A stretch of 64,000 bases of DNA from Ipomoea triloba (Eukaryota; Streptophyta; Magnoliopsida; Solanales; Convolvulaceae). Location: NCBI RefSeq assembly GCF_003576645.1, contig NC_044916.1, positions 36,395,596 to 36,459,595 on the forward strand, read 5' to 3'. The notes beneath the pieces were generated by a model. The model searched no databases, was not told the origin of the DNA, and saw only the letters and a list, made by a program, of their open reading frames with translations. Position 1 is the stretch's first letter, and every line of letters begins with the position of its first letter. Shown piece by piece: positions 43,582 to 55,894 of the stretch. The translations under genes and the position numbers were made by a program.

Positions 43582-44358
43582 TTTTATCTAAGAAATATTA
43601 TTTATGTCTTCATTTCAATTATTATTAACATTTTTTGTTGGTTTAATATTAGATCATTTTGGTTTTAGTTTTAAACAAGAACACATGGGGATATTAAAAA
43701 TAAAATAAAATAAGAAATTATTATAAGAGGTATACCCAGATATGTGAACTGGATTGCAGGGTTGAGGTCTTGAGGAAGACAATAATGGCAGAAATTGAGG
43801 TGCAGTCAAAGAAAGGGGCTTGTCATTTTCGATTGTAGAGTATTGTCTATATAATCGTTTGGACCAGTGTTTTTGGTCAACTTACACCCCATATAACAAA
43901 GTGTAACGTAGATTCTTCGATCGACCAATTTACAAATTATTTTATTAAAAATAATGACATGTTAAAAAGTAATTTTAATTAGAAAATAACAATTATTTGA
44001 AAAATAATATTGAAAAAAAAAAAACAACAACAACAACACTAACAACTCCATATTGAGTCGGACATCAACTAGTCGCCAAGCAAGTGATTCAAGAATTTAG
44101 TTGCCAGTCGGTGAGTGCTCTCATTGATGTTTTTCTTAACAATATTATATTATCAATCGTTCGACAAACACACGAGTAGCACGTGCTCTTTTGCAGTTTT
44201 GCGAGGGCTGTTGTTTCTATGACTGAATGTATGATTTCGTTTGATGCATGTATCACTAGCTATCATTTTTGATAGTTTGGATTTTGACATGGTCTAAGGA
44301 AAGTTCCTTTGTCTGTTTCAAGAAAAGAAAAGAAAAAGGTACAAATTAAACATTAATC

Positions 44359-44793
44359 AAGTAAGACCGTTTCAAGGATCCTTATTCGTGAGACAGGTTG
44401 GATCGGGTCGAAGTAACATGCAAATGTCATACTTATATGTGCAAATGTCATACTTATATGCTCAAATATAATATTAACTAGGAATACAACTTTTGTTACT
44501 TATAAGAGAAAAGTAATATATTTTTCATAATAAGTAATGTTGACAAGTGCCCCTAACTTATAAGGAAAAATATAATACTTTTGAGGAAAAATGTAATACT
44601 TTTAAATCGAAATATAAAAGTATTGTATTTTTCCTTAAAAGTATTACATTTACCGTTATAAGTAACAAAAATTTTATTCCTGATTAGTATTACATTTGAG
44701 CATATAAGTATGACATTTGTGCGTATAAGTATTATATCTGTATCTTGACCCGACCCGACCCGACCGTATCACGGTGGGACGATCTCACATAAG
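44359..44793. mobile_element. MITE copy 2 of the three-copy family
   Basis: Left end AAGTAAGACCGTTTCAAGGA, right end GGTGGGACGATCTCACATAAGG. The interior is collinear with the 41.3-kb copy (GGCAAGTGC-type loop and GTAATACTTTT inverted motifs). It contains a four-fold GACCC tandem near 44750. Confidence 0.75.
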
Positions 44794-45781
44794 GATTTGC
44801 CTTAATTTAATGCTAATTATAATTCTATAATGAACTTCTCATATATAGTCTTGCATTGTTATATTTTGAATTACTTATTTAAATATAAATGAATTTTAAA
44901 TAAGTCGCACAATGGTAAACTAGTTTGTTTATAAATGCATATCCATGTACTAACAAGTGATCAACACTTTGATACGGAGTATTTTAATGAAGCATTGTTT
45001 TCCAATCATCCCGACTCGACTCCCGAGTGATGAAAATTTCATTTGTTTTATCCTTATTACCTCAAATACATGTCAACAAAATTGTTTTAAATTTTAAGTC
45101 CAATAATTTATGATGGGATTGCTAGTCTAATTTACACCAACGGTAATATATATCAATTCTCATTCCTTTTTATTTGATTTGAAATATTTTTTGTCCGGTC
45201 AACTCAAAGAAATTTAAACCACTTAATAGTAGGCAAGTATGATATGCCTTCATGGAAGATTAACACACGTAATAAATGGGTGATTTGGACATGCAATTTG
45301 TTGAATGGGTCAAACTCAAGAGTGATAAATTGCAATATAAAGATTTTGCGCAATAAACTCAATCAAAATGGTGTTAATAAGAATCAATCTTCAAAATAAG
45401 AATCAAACTTACAATCTAATGGTACAATAATCATGCTCTACCCGCTCAATCAGCTCTTTTAAAGCAACTTTATTTTTTTGTTTACTCTCTATTTAAGTGC
45501 CCTACTAATCTACTATGATTCATCTAGGAAAAAAAAGTGTGAGTCACAATTTTTAATTTTTTATTCATCTATTTTTTTTTTCTATCAATAAAATTATAAT
45601 ACATGAAAATTTTACTCCCAAGAAAAGTCTATGTATCATTTCCCTAACTAACGTATCCGATAAATTAAATATGTACTATATTGGTTTGACCAAAAATGAA
45701 TTGAAGTACTAAATATTGGGTGACCCAACTCATTTTCACCAACTATAAGATTTTAAAATTTTATATTAAAACTTGCTTATT

Positions 45782-45805
45782 TATATATATATATATATAT
45801 ATATA
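45782..45805. repeat. (AT)n microsatellite
   Basis: About twelve AT units. Confidence 0.95.
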
Positions 45806-48800
45806 AACTAAAATTATTATTTTCAAAGACTCAAGTAGTTGGGCTTTTGCAAATCCAATAGCAGGGCAAAAGAATTGGGACAGCCCAAATTCATTATTAT
45901 GTTTTGATGAAGATGGTATACATACCTAATAAGTATAACCCTTTAACCAAACAAATCGTCTAGTAACTAATCCACTTCGAGTCTTCAAAATTCAATAACA
46001 CCTCTTTACATGCACAGTAGACTATGTGTTCCCTGGATTAGATCCTCGAATAGGGATGATCAGGGATTGCTTCGAATCATTCACGGTAGAAATTGAGAAT
46101 TGTACCATACCAAAATGTAAAAGGTTTCAGTTTCGGTTTGATAAAATTGGGAACCGGAACCACTTCTGGTTTCAAACTAAAGGAAAAAAAAATGAAGAAG
46201 AAGAAGCCAATGACTCTTGTTTGAATCATCTATAACGGTAGTTTAGCAATTTCTCCTGTATTAATACTAAATTTACTAAATTTAGTCTTTGACTATAGTG
46301 ATTTTATCAAAATTAATCATTCATTATAGTGGTTAATACTCAATTTAGCTATCGACTATAGTAAATTTTTTCGATTTAATTCTTTGATTCTAACAACTGA
46401 TGACTCAATTAGGAAAAGTCATCGAAATCAATGACCTAGTTAACCACAAAAAGACATTTAGAACTAAATTCAGAAAATCACTATAATCAATGACTAATAT
46501 TGGCTATTAACTCAAATTGGGTCATTCGTAATTATTCCAAGAAATAGTATTATTTGAATTAATAATTTAGAGTTTATTATAAATATTAAGTTATGGCCAT
46601 TATCATACGAGCTCTCTAGTCTCCACTATCCCACTTTCTCAAAATATTGTATTTTGAGTAGTTATTATGGAGTAGTTACGTTACGATAATGTAATTATAT
46701 ATGTAAAATAAAATGATCAATAAAAGAGGTGACATGCAATTCCATGAATTGAGATTCTTTTTTTTTTTTCTCTCTTCTTTATCTCTCGGTTTCGAGATGT
46801 TTTTTTTTAGTATTTTACAACAAAGTCAATGTTATGACATAATCTTATTTGAATAAAGCTCTCGTGGCTATTACCCATTCACATGTTTGCATCCGATTCA
46901 ATTAAACTTCATCTACTTAGACGTTCTTAAATTTCTCATATTGATTAACCAAGTAGGCGGAAATAGGAAATATTAGGAATTACATATCGGCTCAAGAGTT
47001 TCCAATCATGGTCTTCCCTATCCAACTTAATTAAATACTCCGTATAATTAACTATTGGTTTGTCCAAACATGAATTGAAGTACTAAACATTGTACCATCA
47101 TTATATCCTGAATTAGATCAACTTTATAATATAAACTTCAATTCAAAATGACATTGTTTCAAGTTAGTATGATTAACATTCCTTCACATTATTTATCGCA
47201 CACTATAGCTATCAAGCACTTGTAATGTAATATTTATGTACATCAAGCTTTGTAATATTAAGAACATACTACATAGTGAATGAAAATACATATAATGTAC
47301 ATATGAATATAGAAAGACTATGGTCCATGCAATAATAACTCTAATTATTTTGTTATATAGTACTCCGCATTATTTAAGGTCAAAGTACTTATGAAGTCTA
47401 TGTATTATAGTGTTTTGTTCAATTTAGTACCTGAACTTTAAAAAGTAGTGCAATTAAGGACACTAGTTAACAGTTTTAATGTTACTGTTAGCTAAACTTA
47501 CATGACGCTGATGTCATCGCTGCCATATCATGATATTTATATTTCAATTCATATATTATTATATAAATATTTAAAATTAATTATTTTTACTACCAATAAA
47601 TTACATTAATATGTTATTTACCTATCTTAAATTTCTCATACCATTTTACCTATATGATGTGACTTATATTAATTAAGTGTCATGAATTGACGAACCCCGT
47701 ACACTTTTAATTAAATGCTAAATAATCTAATTAAATTGTGTCACATCGAGAGACAAAATTAGAAACAAAACTTTTAAAAAGGATACCTAACATTACTCTT
47801 ACTTTAGAACAGAGCTCCCTATAGCCATAGCTCCATTCACAAGTTCAAACTCAATATAGTCTTACATCATTTTTAAAGTTGTCATATTGATTATAGAAAG
47901 TACAAGTACTACTTATGAGCATTTAAGTAATATCGACTGAAGAGTTTCCCATTATACTAGTTCGTCCCTACTCCCTATCCAAATTAATGAAATATGCACT
48001 ATTGGTTTCACCAAAAATGTATTGAAGTAAATATACATTGGGTGACCCAACTCATTCTCACCGACAATAATATTTTAAAAATTTATATTCAAAAATTACT
48101 TATTTATAAAACGCAAATTATATCATTGATTATGATTTATCTTGCATTATGAACAATTGAACATTGATTCAAAATAATGTCATTTTATTTAAATTAGCGC
48201 AATTTTTAATTCTTTTTCTTTGTAGGTACATAAACTTATATTTTTAGATACATAATCTATCTATTAATTATAATTATGTATCATGATAAATGATTCTAAA
48301 TTTCTCATGTTGCTCTAAAATCATAATAAGTAAACTAAATAAATAAACTCAAAGGTGGACCTGGCCCACAACATAATTTGCCCAAATTCATCATTTTTAA
48401 ACATAACAATAGTATTAATGCGAATTAATACAAAAAATAGTTTAAAAATTAATAACTTCCACCAATCAAAAAGCTTCGTTGATTCTTGTCTTTTTAATTT
48501 AATGTAATGTGTATTCTGCCAGAATTAAATTTTAGTACACAAACCATAAACATTTATTCATAATCCACGGTATAATTTGTGAAATCACCCAATAACCACC
48601 CCATTCTCCATCTTCAAGATGCATAACACCACTCAACTGCAAATTTTACTGTGCACCACGGTCCAGAATGCATGGTAATCCATGCATCAAAATGACATCG
48701 TTTTGATTAATGAAAAGAAACGGCAGAAACGATACTCGTTCCGCAAAAAGTAACTCCGTGTGTATTTACTGTAGATTTCTTTCAACACACATACAGTTTC

Positions 48801-49307
48801 CTTTCAATATAACTACAGTTTCATTCGACATTATACAATTAAATATGTGAAATAACCGCCTCTCAACAATCAACATGCACAGTGGGCCAATCCTTCACTA
48901 GATCGGGTTAGGCCAACCTCATACTTCACCCAACCCAACAAAATTGGGTTACACCCTACCCTAATATAGTATGTAAATTGACCAGAGTTTACCTTGTATT
49001 ACAGACCTTTGTATAAAATAATATTTAGATTATATGTAACTATTGTTAACATGAGGCTCAAGCTCACTTCCTTCCACATGGAGTGCAACCGGGTGCTACT
49101 AGACTACAAAGTCATTGACATATAAAAATTGAATATATATATTTTTTTGCGTACTACCGACTCTGTTACAATATAGTATCTGTTCATAGCTACTTTATCA
49201 ATCTACTGAAGCACAAAGAGTCAACAGTTGCCTCCACTGAGACCACAACGTCTTTGGCAGTATAAGAATTGAATATAGTATTACTTCAATTAATAATTTG
49301 CAGTCAA

Positions 49308-49459
49308 GGTCAAGTCCTATTCGATAGAAGTTAAAACTCAATACAATTAAAATCTACCTACTTAACTGATCAATTAATAATTTGGTCAAGTCCTATTCGA
49401 TAGAAGTTAAAGCTCAATACAATTAAAATCTACCTACTTAACTGATCTTAAATTTATGA
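49308..49459. repeat. 76-bp tandem duplication
   Basis: GGTCAAGTCCTATTCGATAG begins at 49308 and again at 49384. The copies then run collinear to ...CTTAACTGATC with one mismatch. Confidence 0.9.
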
Positions 49460-50014
49460 TATTCATTATACAAAGTACCCCTTTACGTACGACTGGAGAG
49501 TTAATAATCATGGTGTTCCCTAGCATCCAAGACTGTAACTTGTAGCTGGCCTGCATACAATAATCACGTACAGAAGACAATGAAATGTGACACCAAGTAA
49601 TGGACTCCAGTCACAAATATATGATTATAATTATTATTAATATAAAAAATAAGAGTGAAAGGTGAATGGAATAAATGAATAATAGAGAATGTGGCGGCCA
49701 AACGCACAGTTGCAAAGAAGCTCTTCTCCATTTCTTTAATAATGAAAAGCATGCTCATCTGTGGTCACAACAACATGGTGAACTTTTCATTTGGTCACTT
49801 TTTTTTTTTTTTTGGGCTCTGTGTCTGCAATTTGTTTTGAACGAGACGACTGTAAACACTGTAAATGATAGATACAAAACTTTATACTCTGTATGAATGA
49901 ATTAAATACTGGAAGAAGTACTATAAAGTAGCTAGCTAGGCTGCTTGCTTTAATTTCCATGTTCAGCTTGGTTCTTTTCTCCACTGTGGAACCAAATTTC
50001 AATATAGAAACAAG

Positions 50015-51211
50015 ATGGTTAAGGTTATGGGGAAGAACATCATCGTTTTGATTCTCAGCGTGTTCCTCGTACTCCATAGTACTAGCACTCTTGTTAATGG
50101 AGGCAAAAAGAAGCTTGCAGTTTCAGGGTTGGGAGAAAGGGAGCTAGTTTTTGCAGATCAAAGACTGGCTGCTGTTTACCCCATTATACAGAATTTCAAG
50201 AATATCATCACTTCTGATCCGTTGGGAGTGACCAAGACTTGGGTAGGTCCAAACATCTGCAACTACACTGGGTTCTTCTGTGGGATCCCCCCAGACAATA
50301 AATCAGCCATTGCTCTTGCCTCTGTGGATTTCAATGGATTTCGCCTCACAGCGCCGAGTCTTGATGGGTTCATTGATAAGCTCCCGGATATAGCCCTGTT
50401 CCATGCTAATTCCAACAGTTTTTCAGGAACCATTTCCCCGGATATTGCTAAGCTTCCTTATTTGTATGAGATTGATATTAGTAACAATCTGTTTTCTGGG
50501 CAGTTCCCAACTGCTATTCTGGGCATGAAAGGCCTTACTTTCTTGGACATTCGTTTCAATTCCTTCACCGGGTCAGTTCCACCCCAGCTGTTCACCGAGG
50601 AGTTTGATGCGCTGTTCCTCAACAACAACAACTTCATGCAGAGGTTGCCTGATGCTTTCAGCACCCATATTTACTTCCTAACCTTAGCCAACAACAACTT
50701 CTTTGGTCCAATCCCGAGAACCATCTCGAAAGCCTTGTCGGGTGTTTCAGAGGTTTTGCTGCTTAACAACAAGTTGAGTGGCTGTCTTCCTTATGAACTC
50801 GGGTTTTTGAACGATGCTGTGGTCTTTGATGCTGGCAACAATCACTTAACAGGTCCCTTGCCATTCTCATTAGGGTGCTTGGACAAAGTTGAGGTCTTGA
50901 ATTTTGCAGGGAATCTGTTGTATGGAATGGTGCCAGATGTGATATGTGCCCTGGGAAACCTGGCAAATCTATCCTTGGCTAATAATTATTTCAACGCGAT
51001 AGGGCCAAATTGCTTCGGCTTGATCAGAAGCGGAGTGCTTGATGTGAGGAACAATTGCATTCCTGGTCTGCCATTCCAGAGATCAATACCTGAGTGTGTA
51101 CAGTTCTTTGCTGTTCCAAGATTCTGTCACAACATGCCACCATATACTTACATTCCCTGCTCGCACCCCAACTTCAAGTCTGCAGAAGAAATGGCTCCTT
51201 CCCCTTTCTAG
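50015..51211 (+). CDS. Secreted leucine-rich repeat protein (At4g06744-like), single exon
   Basis: 398 residues. The N-terminus is a signal peptide (IIVLILSVFLVLHSTSTLVNGG). An N-terminal cap resembles LRR-extensins (ADQRLAAVYPIIQNFKNIIT, TWVGPNICNYTGFFC). About ten plant-type LRRs follow (LPYLYEIDISNNLFSGQFP, LTFLDIRFNSFTGSVP, VSEVLLLNNKLSGCLPYELG, VEVLNFAGNLLYGMVP), then a cysteine-containing cap (IPECVQFFAVPRFCH). The chain ends soon after, with no Ser-Pro4 extensin tail. By recall it is closest to the uncharacterised At4g06744 group, presumably a cell-wall protein. Multiple N-x-S/T sites fit secretion. A SINE lies about 180 bp beyond the stop, perhaps in the 3' UTR. Confidence 0.93.
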   Translation: MVKVMGKNIIVLILSVFLVLHSTSTLVNGGKKKLAVSGLGERELVFADQRLAAVYPIIQNFKNIITSDPLGVTKTWVGPNICNYTGFFCGIPPDNKSAIALASVDFNGFRLTAPSLDGFIDKLPDIALFHANSNSFSGTISPDIAKLPYLYEIDISNNLFSGQFPTAILGMKGLTFLDIRFNSFTGSVPPQLFTEEFDALFLNNNNFMQRLPDAFSTHIYFLTLANNNFFGPIPRTISKALSGVSEVLLLNNKLSGCLPYELGFLNDAVVFDAGNNHLTGPLPFSLGCLDKVEVLNFAGNLLYGMVPDVICALGNLANLSLANNYFNAIGPNCFGLIRSGVLDVRNNCIPGLPFQRSIPECVQFFAVPRFCHNMPPYTYIPCSHPNFKSAEEMAPSPF

Positions 51212-52970
51212 TATGGTCTGCTTAGTCTTTGGTCTTGGAATATTCTGTTCATGGACTTCTGAATCTGTATCAAACATGAATGCATTACATTTCCAATCAT
51301 TCCTTCACATGTCTATGTTCCTAAATCCCAACCTTACATTGAACTGCTGTTATCTTCCTACACTCATATAAACCAACCAGATGAGACTGGTTAGAGTGGT
51401 GCTCTTTCTTTTTGTTTTGAGTAATGAGGGAAACCATAGCCACTACCTGAAGGTGTGTACTGGGTAAACCCCGCCTTGTGGCCTTAGTCGACAAATGACC
51501 ACAAAAAGGTAAACCAGCTTTGTTGCCTATAGCTGACCAGTTCAAATCGAGAAGGCTATTAGGCTACTCCCGTTGGGAGTCAAACTTGTAACTTGTGTTA
51601 CCAAATCAACAATCTGAATAACTTCATTGGGTTGTCTAGAGTGGTGTTCTTTCCAAACCATTGGTTTGCTTAAAATCCGTTTCTTTTTTAGATCACCCAA
51701 AACACGCATTTCCTTAAAGAAAACATGAAAGGAGAACAATTTAACACAATCCCAAAGTTAGTTTAGAAAGGCAAGAACATCAACATCTGGTGGACTTGGT
51801 AGCTTGTGACGAACCTAGGCAAGAATTTTGGACCAACAGGGCAAAAGGTACATACATGGTACTAAATTCTAATGATGCAAACTTTAGTTTACTAGGTAGG
51901 TGAAGTTCCACACTTCCACTCATGTTAATGGGGTGTTAGTGATCAATCCCAATATCCCATCAAGGTTGATGTATTGAGGATCAAATTAGAGGCTACCCAA
52001 AAATCCACTACCACCTGCAAAATAGTTTTTTTTCACAGAAGACAGACAACAACATTATATTTATCATTCACCAAACATTAACACATCAAACTATCAGTTT
52101 TGCGGCACTGAATGCCTCAGCCTTGTCATACAACCACTGTTCTTAGTTTTCAAAGCCTCAAATAATGGTTAGTGGAGAATATAGCAGCAGATAAGAAGTG
52201 GACACAAATATTATACAATGCATCAATTTGTCTTTACTAACCAATAAGCATCAAACTATATTCTTTGGCCTGCAAGAAGTATATTATATTCAGCCCAACT
52301 TTCATCCTAAATCTATCCGAAACATTCTTTGCAAAATGCAAACTTTCAACCCTCAATACAATGCATAGATACCCAGATTGTAGAAATCTCTGTGACATGT
52401 AAATGCAGGTAAAAAGGAATACAGTTTACACGCAGAAATCGCAGTAATGTCATTATCAATCCATTTCTTTAAACTGGAAAATCTGCCTCAGGGCCCCTGT
52501 AAAAACGAGTGGAGATTACCCCCCTTAATCAAACAGTAATGAAAGTGACTATTTTGGCTTTGGGTCCGACAAACACACAACAATTGCGCTAATTGCAGTG
52601 AGCTATCATCATCATCATAATCTAAAAAGTGGAATTTGACCAGTTTGAAACTTCCCTACCTTGATCGTTGAAGGCTCTGATTTCAGGACAAGGCAAGATT
52701 TTCTCCATCAAGAAATGAATACTCCGTTAAAAGTTTGATTCGCGTTTCAGCTTACTTTTAGCACAAATCAATGGGATTTGTGCTAAATTGCATTTCTAGT
52801 GGTTGGTTTTCTCCATGATATTGTTTATTAGGACTGTACTTAATGATAACATAGGATAAAGAAACTGTTTTTCTTTTTCTATTGGGATTGCAAAGGTCAA
52901 ATCTTTCATCATATCACTGCTTTGCTGTTAACATGAATCTACTTTCTTATAAGTAGGGCCTAAGGTATTG
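51212..52970. other. LRR gene 3' flank, intergenic
   Basis: It contains the SINE listed next. No gene recognised. Confidence 0.5.
51393..51653 (-). mobile_element. tRNA-derived SINE with target-site duplications
   Basis: The minus-strand body (51637-51409) starts GACAACCCAATGAAG. It has a tRNA-like head (GTTGATTTGGTAACACAAGT, then AAGTTTGACTCCC, B-box-like) and ends in an A-rich tail (T-rich at 51409-51419 on plus). The flanking 16-mers AGAGTGGTGCTCTTTC (51393-51408) and AGAGTGGTGTTCTTTC (51638-51653) differ at one base and are the target-site duplication. A related fragment lies in the receptor-kinase intron. Confidence 0.75.
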
Positions 52971-53509
52971 TTTATGGCTAGGGATGTCAACGGGGCGGGA
53001 TGGGGGCGGGGACATACCCCCATCCCCGCCCCCGAATTTCTTTCCCATTCCCCGTCCCCACCCCCGCCGGGGAAGGAAAAAATCCCCCATCCCCATCCCC
53101 ACGGGGATTATTCGGGGACGGGGAATCTCCACCCCATTTATAAGTTATAAACAGATTTAAAAATTAAACATTAAAAATATTTAAATAAATAACGCATATA
53201 TATTCATCTCCAACTTAAAGTAGTATTCAATATTTTACAATTAAACATGTTACCTAAATATACATTTCATGACATACAATGACAAATATGCTTTTAAAAT
53301 TATACTCCGTATAGATTATATACAAAGTAATACATATGTGTGTGTTGTGTGACTATACATATATATATTTCGGGGACGGGGCGGGGAATTTAAAATTGCC
53401 CCCATCCCCATCCCCGATCCCCTATTTTTGTCCCCATCCCCATCCCCGTAGGAGTGGGGAATCGGATTCCCCGTCGGGTACGGGTACAATTGACATCACT
53501 ATTCATGGC
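52971..53509. mobile_element. hAT-type MITE with 8-bp target-site duplication and C/G-run subterminal repeats
   Basis: The body (52979-53501) begins TAGGGATGTCAA and ends TTGACATCACTA (one-base mismatch inverted repeat). It is flanked by TTTATGGC (52971-52978) and TTCATGGC (53502-53509), an 8-bp duplication with one mismatch, as expected for hAT elements. Both ends carry many CCCCATCC / CGGGGACGGGG repeats around an AT-rich core. Confidence 0.8.
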
Positions 53510-53989
53510 ATAAAATATTAACATCAACTTCCAATTATAAGAAAGATTGAACATCCTAAAACAGTGGCTCTAGTGCTACTGCAGACATTTAGGTTGTTTT
53601 TATTGTCTAATGATCTTCAAGTTTGCCATGCACCAATAAATGAAGCTTCACAGTTCAATGTTATCAACCCCATATTATTAAGTTTTTGTGGACAATCCCA
53701 ACCGAGTTCGTCGTACAGTAAACTTAATAAATAATAATCATAAAATTCCAACAAAATAGATTTACCTCATTGTGGTTTTATGGGCTTTCTTGTAAACTAA
53801 AGTTCTTATGACTTCAAAATGAGAAGATGGTGATCCCATAACACATTCCAATCCTGGTTAGAATACAAACAGATATAGGTGTAGACACTTATTTTGGTTT
53901 TCAGAGTTAAACCAAACGGGCCCTTATTATTATTCAGTGATCAATTATGGAAACTGCCAAACTGGCAATAATAGCAGCCCATCAACCTA

Positions 53990-54454
53990 TAACGGGCGTT
54001 TGGTTCAATGTAGTTTAGGATGCGTTGAATTTGAATTCAACGAAGAGAAACTACTGCGTTTGGTTGGAGGGAATTGCAATTCGGCCGAATTGCAATTTCC
54101 TTCTTTTGCTGATTTCCAATTCCGAAGCCCCCCCTAAGAATTACAATTCAGCAGATTTTGGGAGAAAAATGGGGCTGTGAAGACAAATTTACCCCTCTGA
54201 AATATTGCACTTGTCTGCCATCTTGGATTTTGGCCATTTTTTATTTTTTTTCATTCAATTCTTTAGCCTAAAATGAGATCTTTTTGGTTTTTTTTTTTAA
54301 ATCTGTTCTTTTCTTTGTATATATGTATTATGTGTATATATGTATTACGCATTCTGTGAGGATGCAGCAAGAAGAATTATATTACAAAAAAAAAAAAAAA
54401 GATACAATAATATGTTTATATATGTGTGGATGCAGTAATATGTTCATATGGTAA

Positions 54455-54486
<32 letters not shown>

Positions 54487-54675
54487 TACTACTACTTCTA
54501 CTACATAAAGGACATTTTAGTCATTTTGTCATTTATTACCTTTCAATTCTCTGTACTTCTATTCCTGCGTACCAAACACTGTAATTTCAATTCCTACCTT
54601 ATTCAATGAATTGCAATTCCACCGAATTACAATTCTTTTCCCTCCTAATTCCTTCCTCCCAACCAAACGGGCTAA
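53990..54675. mobile_element. Harbinger/Tourist-type MITE with TAA target-site duplication
   Basis: The body (53993-54672) starts CGGGCGTTTGGTT and ends AACCAAACGGGC, flanked by TAA on both sides (53990-53992, 54673-54675). Subterminal GAATTGCAATTC motifs appear at both ends. It contains an (ATT)n run and a poly(A). Three-base TAA duplication with GTTTGGTT ends is typical of Tourist elements. Confidence 0.7.
54455..54499. repeat. (ATT)n/(ACT)n microsatellite
   Basis: About eleven ATT units followed by ACT/TCT units, inside the Harbinger-type MITE. Confidence 0.95.
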
Positions 54676-55894
54676 TGACAACAGGCCCATCTTTTTTTTT
54701 TTTTTTACTCTATTACAATATAATATTTGTTCATATATATTCTTTCAACTCATTGACGCAGAATGAGTCAATGCCTATATTATCTAATGTCATTAGAGTT
54801 CAAACTTATGAAGTCCCATTACCTAATGCCTCTACCATTACTCAAGACATCTACTCCTTGCAATGTATTGTTTATATACCTAATACCTCTACCATTACTC
54901 ATGACATCAAATTTCTTAAAATATTTGTGATGGTGTTATAGGAAACTTAATTAACCTAATAATCCAAATAATAAGTCCAAGATTGGACTTTGATAAATGT
55001 CTCTAACAGAAACACATCAATATATTTTTCTTGATTTTTAAAATAGTAAAGAATTAAGAAATTGATTTTTAACTGATGTGGGATTTGATTTTTAGTATCA
55101 TTTTCCTCGTGCAAAAACATTTGCACCGAGAAAAATGAAGTGTGAAGTGCATGTTTGGAGCCCACTCATGCGACCCAGGAGGCGCGTTAGAGTGGCCACC
55201 ACTCTAACTTTGTTTGTAAAAGTTATTCTTTTCGACCTCACCCATAAGGCCATAAACCATTACTTGTCGACCATATCAACCAATCAAAGAACACCACGTA
55301 ACTTGTAAACCGTCATCATGACAAAGATTGTCTTAGTTGACCTATTTATACTACCTTATTATTATTGAATCCGACACGAGCTTCCGTCACACCTGGTTGG
55401 CCTTATTCCTGTCTCCATACTTGGTCTTACAATTTCTTCGATCACTTTATCTCTAACCCCTATCATCAATGTAATTTGCATTATCAATTTGATATAAAGA
55501 TTCGATTTTTATTTTCTTATGGTGTAAAACTGTAAAAACTGGAAATATAACCGTCTGAAGGTAGAGTAGATGTACTGTGGTGGGAGGCCATGGGCAGGGC
55601 AGGGCAGGGCAGTTGGCACGGAAACAGAGGATGAGGGAAATGGTTACTGCTATCTGAAATCGGAATTCCCCACCTCTCTTCTTTCTTTCCTTCCCTTCAC
55701 GTGATTCTGACTCCGACCCTGCCTTTACACTCCTACTGGACAGGACAACTCCTGCCATTCTTCTATGCTTTTGTCGCTTACCCCTCGATTCCCTCCTTTT
55801 CTTCTTTCACTTTCAATGGAAGTAAAACTGTAAAATTTCTCAAGCTCTCCCCTTTAATTCCCGGTTCTTGAGTTGTTTTCTTGTGTAAACAAAC
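54676..55894. other. Upstream region of the receptor-kinase gene
   Basis: Begins with a dispersed repeat copy (54694-54910, TTTTTACTCTATTACAATAT...TTGTTCAT), similar to 4.15 and 49.14 kb. GGCAGGGCAGGGCAGGGCAG lies at about 55594. The frame at 55453-55758 on minus has no domain. Confidence 0.5.

Larger units (their letters stand above)
40626..44793. other. Gene-poor, transposon-rich region
   Basis: The first 300 bp are the WRKY 3' UTR. The rest holds three related MITE copies, a CACTA end and trinucleotide repeats (listed separately). No protein-like frame. Confidence 0.6.
44794..50014. other. Long AT-rich gene-free region
   Basis: No protein-like frame. It includes an (AT)n run at 45782-45805, a weakly palindromic stretch at 46250-46510 (TTTGACTATAGTGATTTT and its complement), TACTCCGTA motifs at 44973 and 47036, and a 76-bp duplication near 49.3 kb. 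The last 300 bp are the probable promoter of the LRR gene. Confidence 0.6.
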
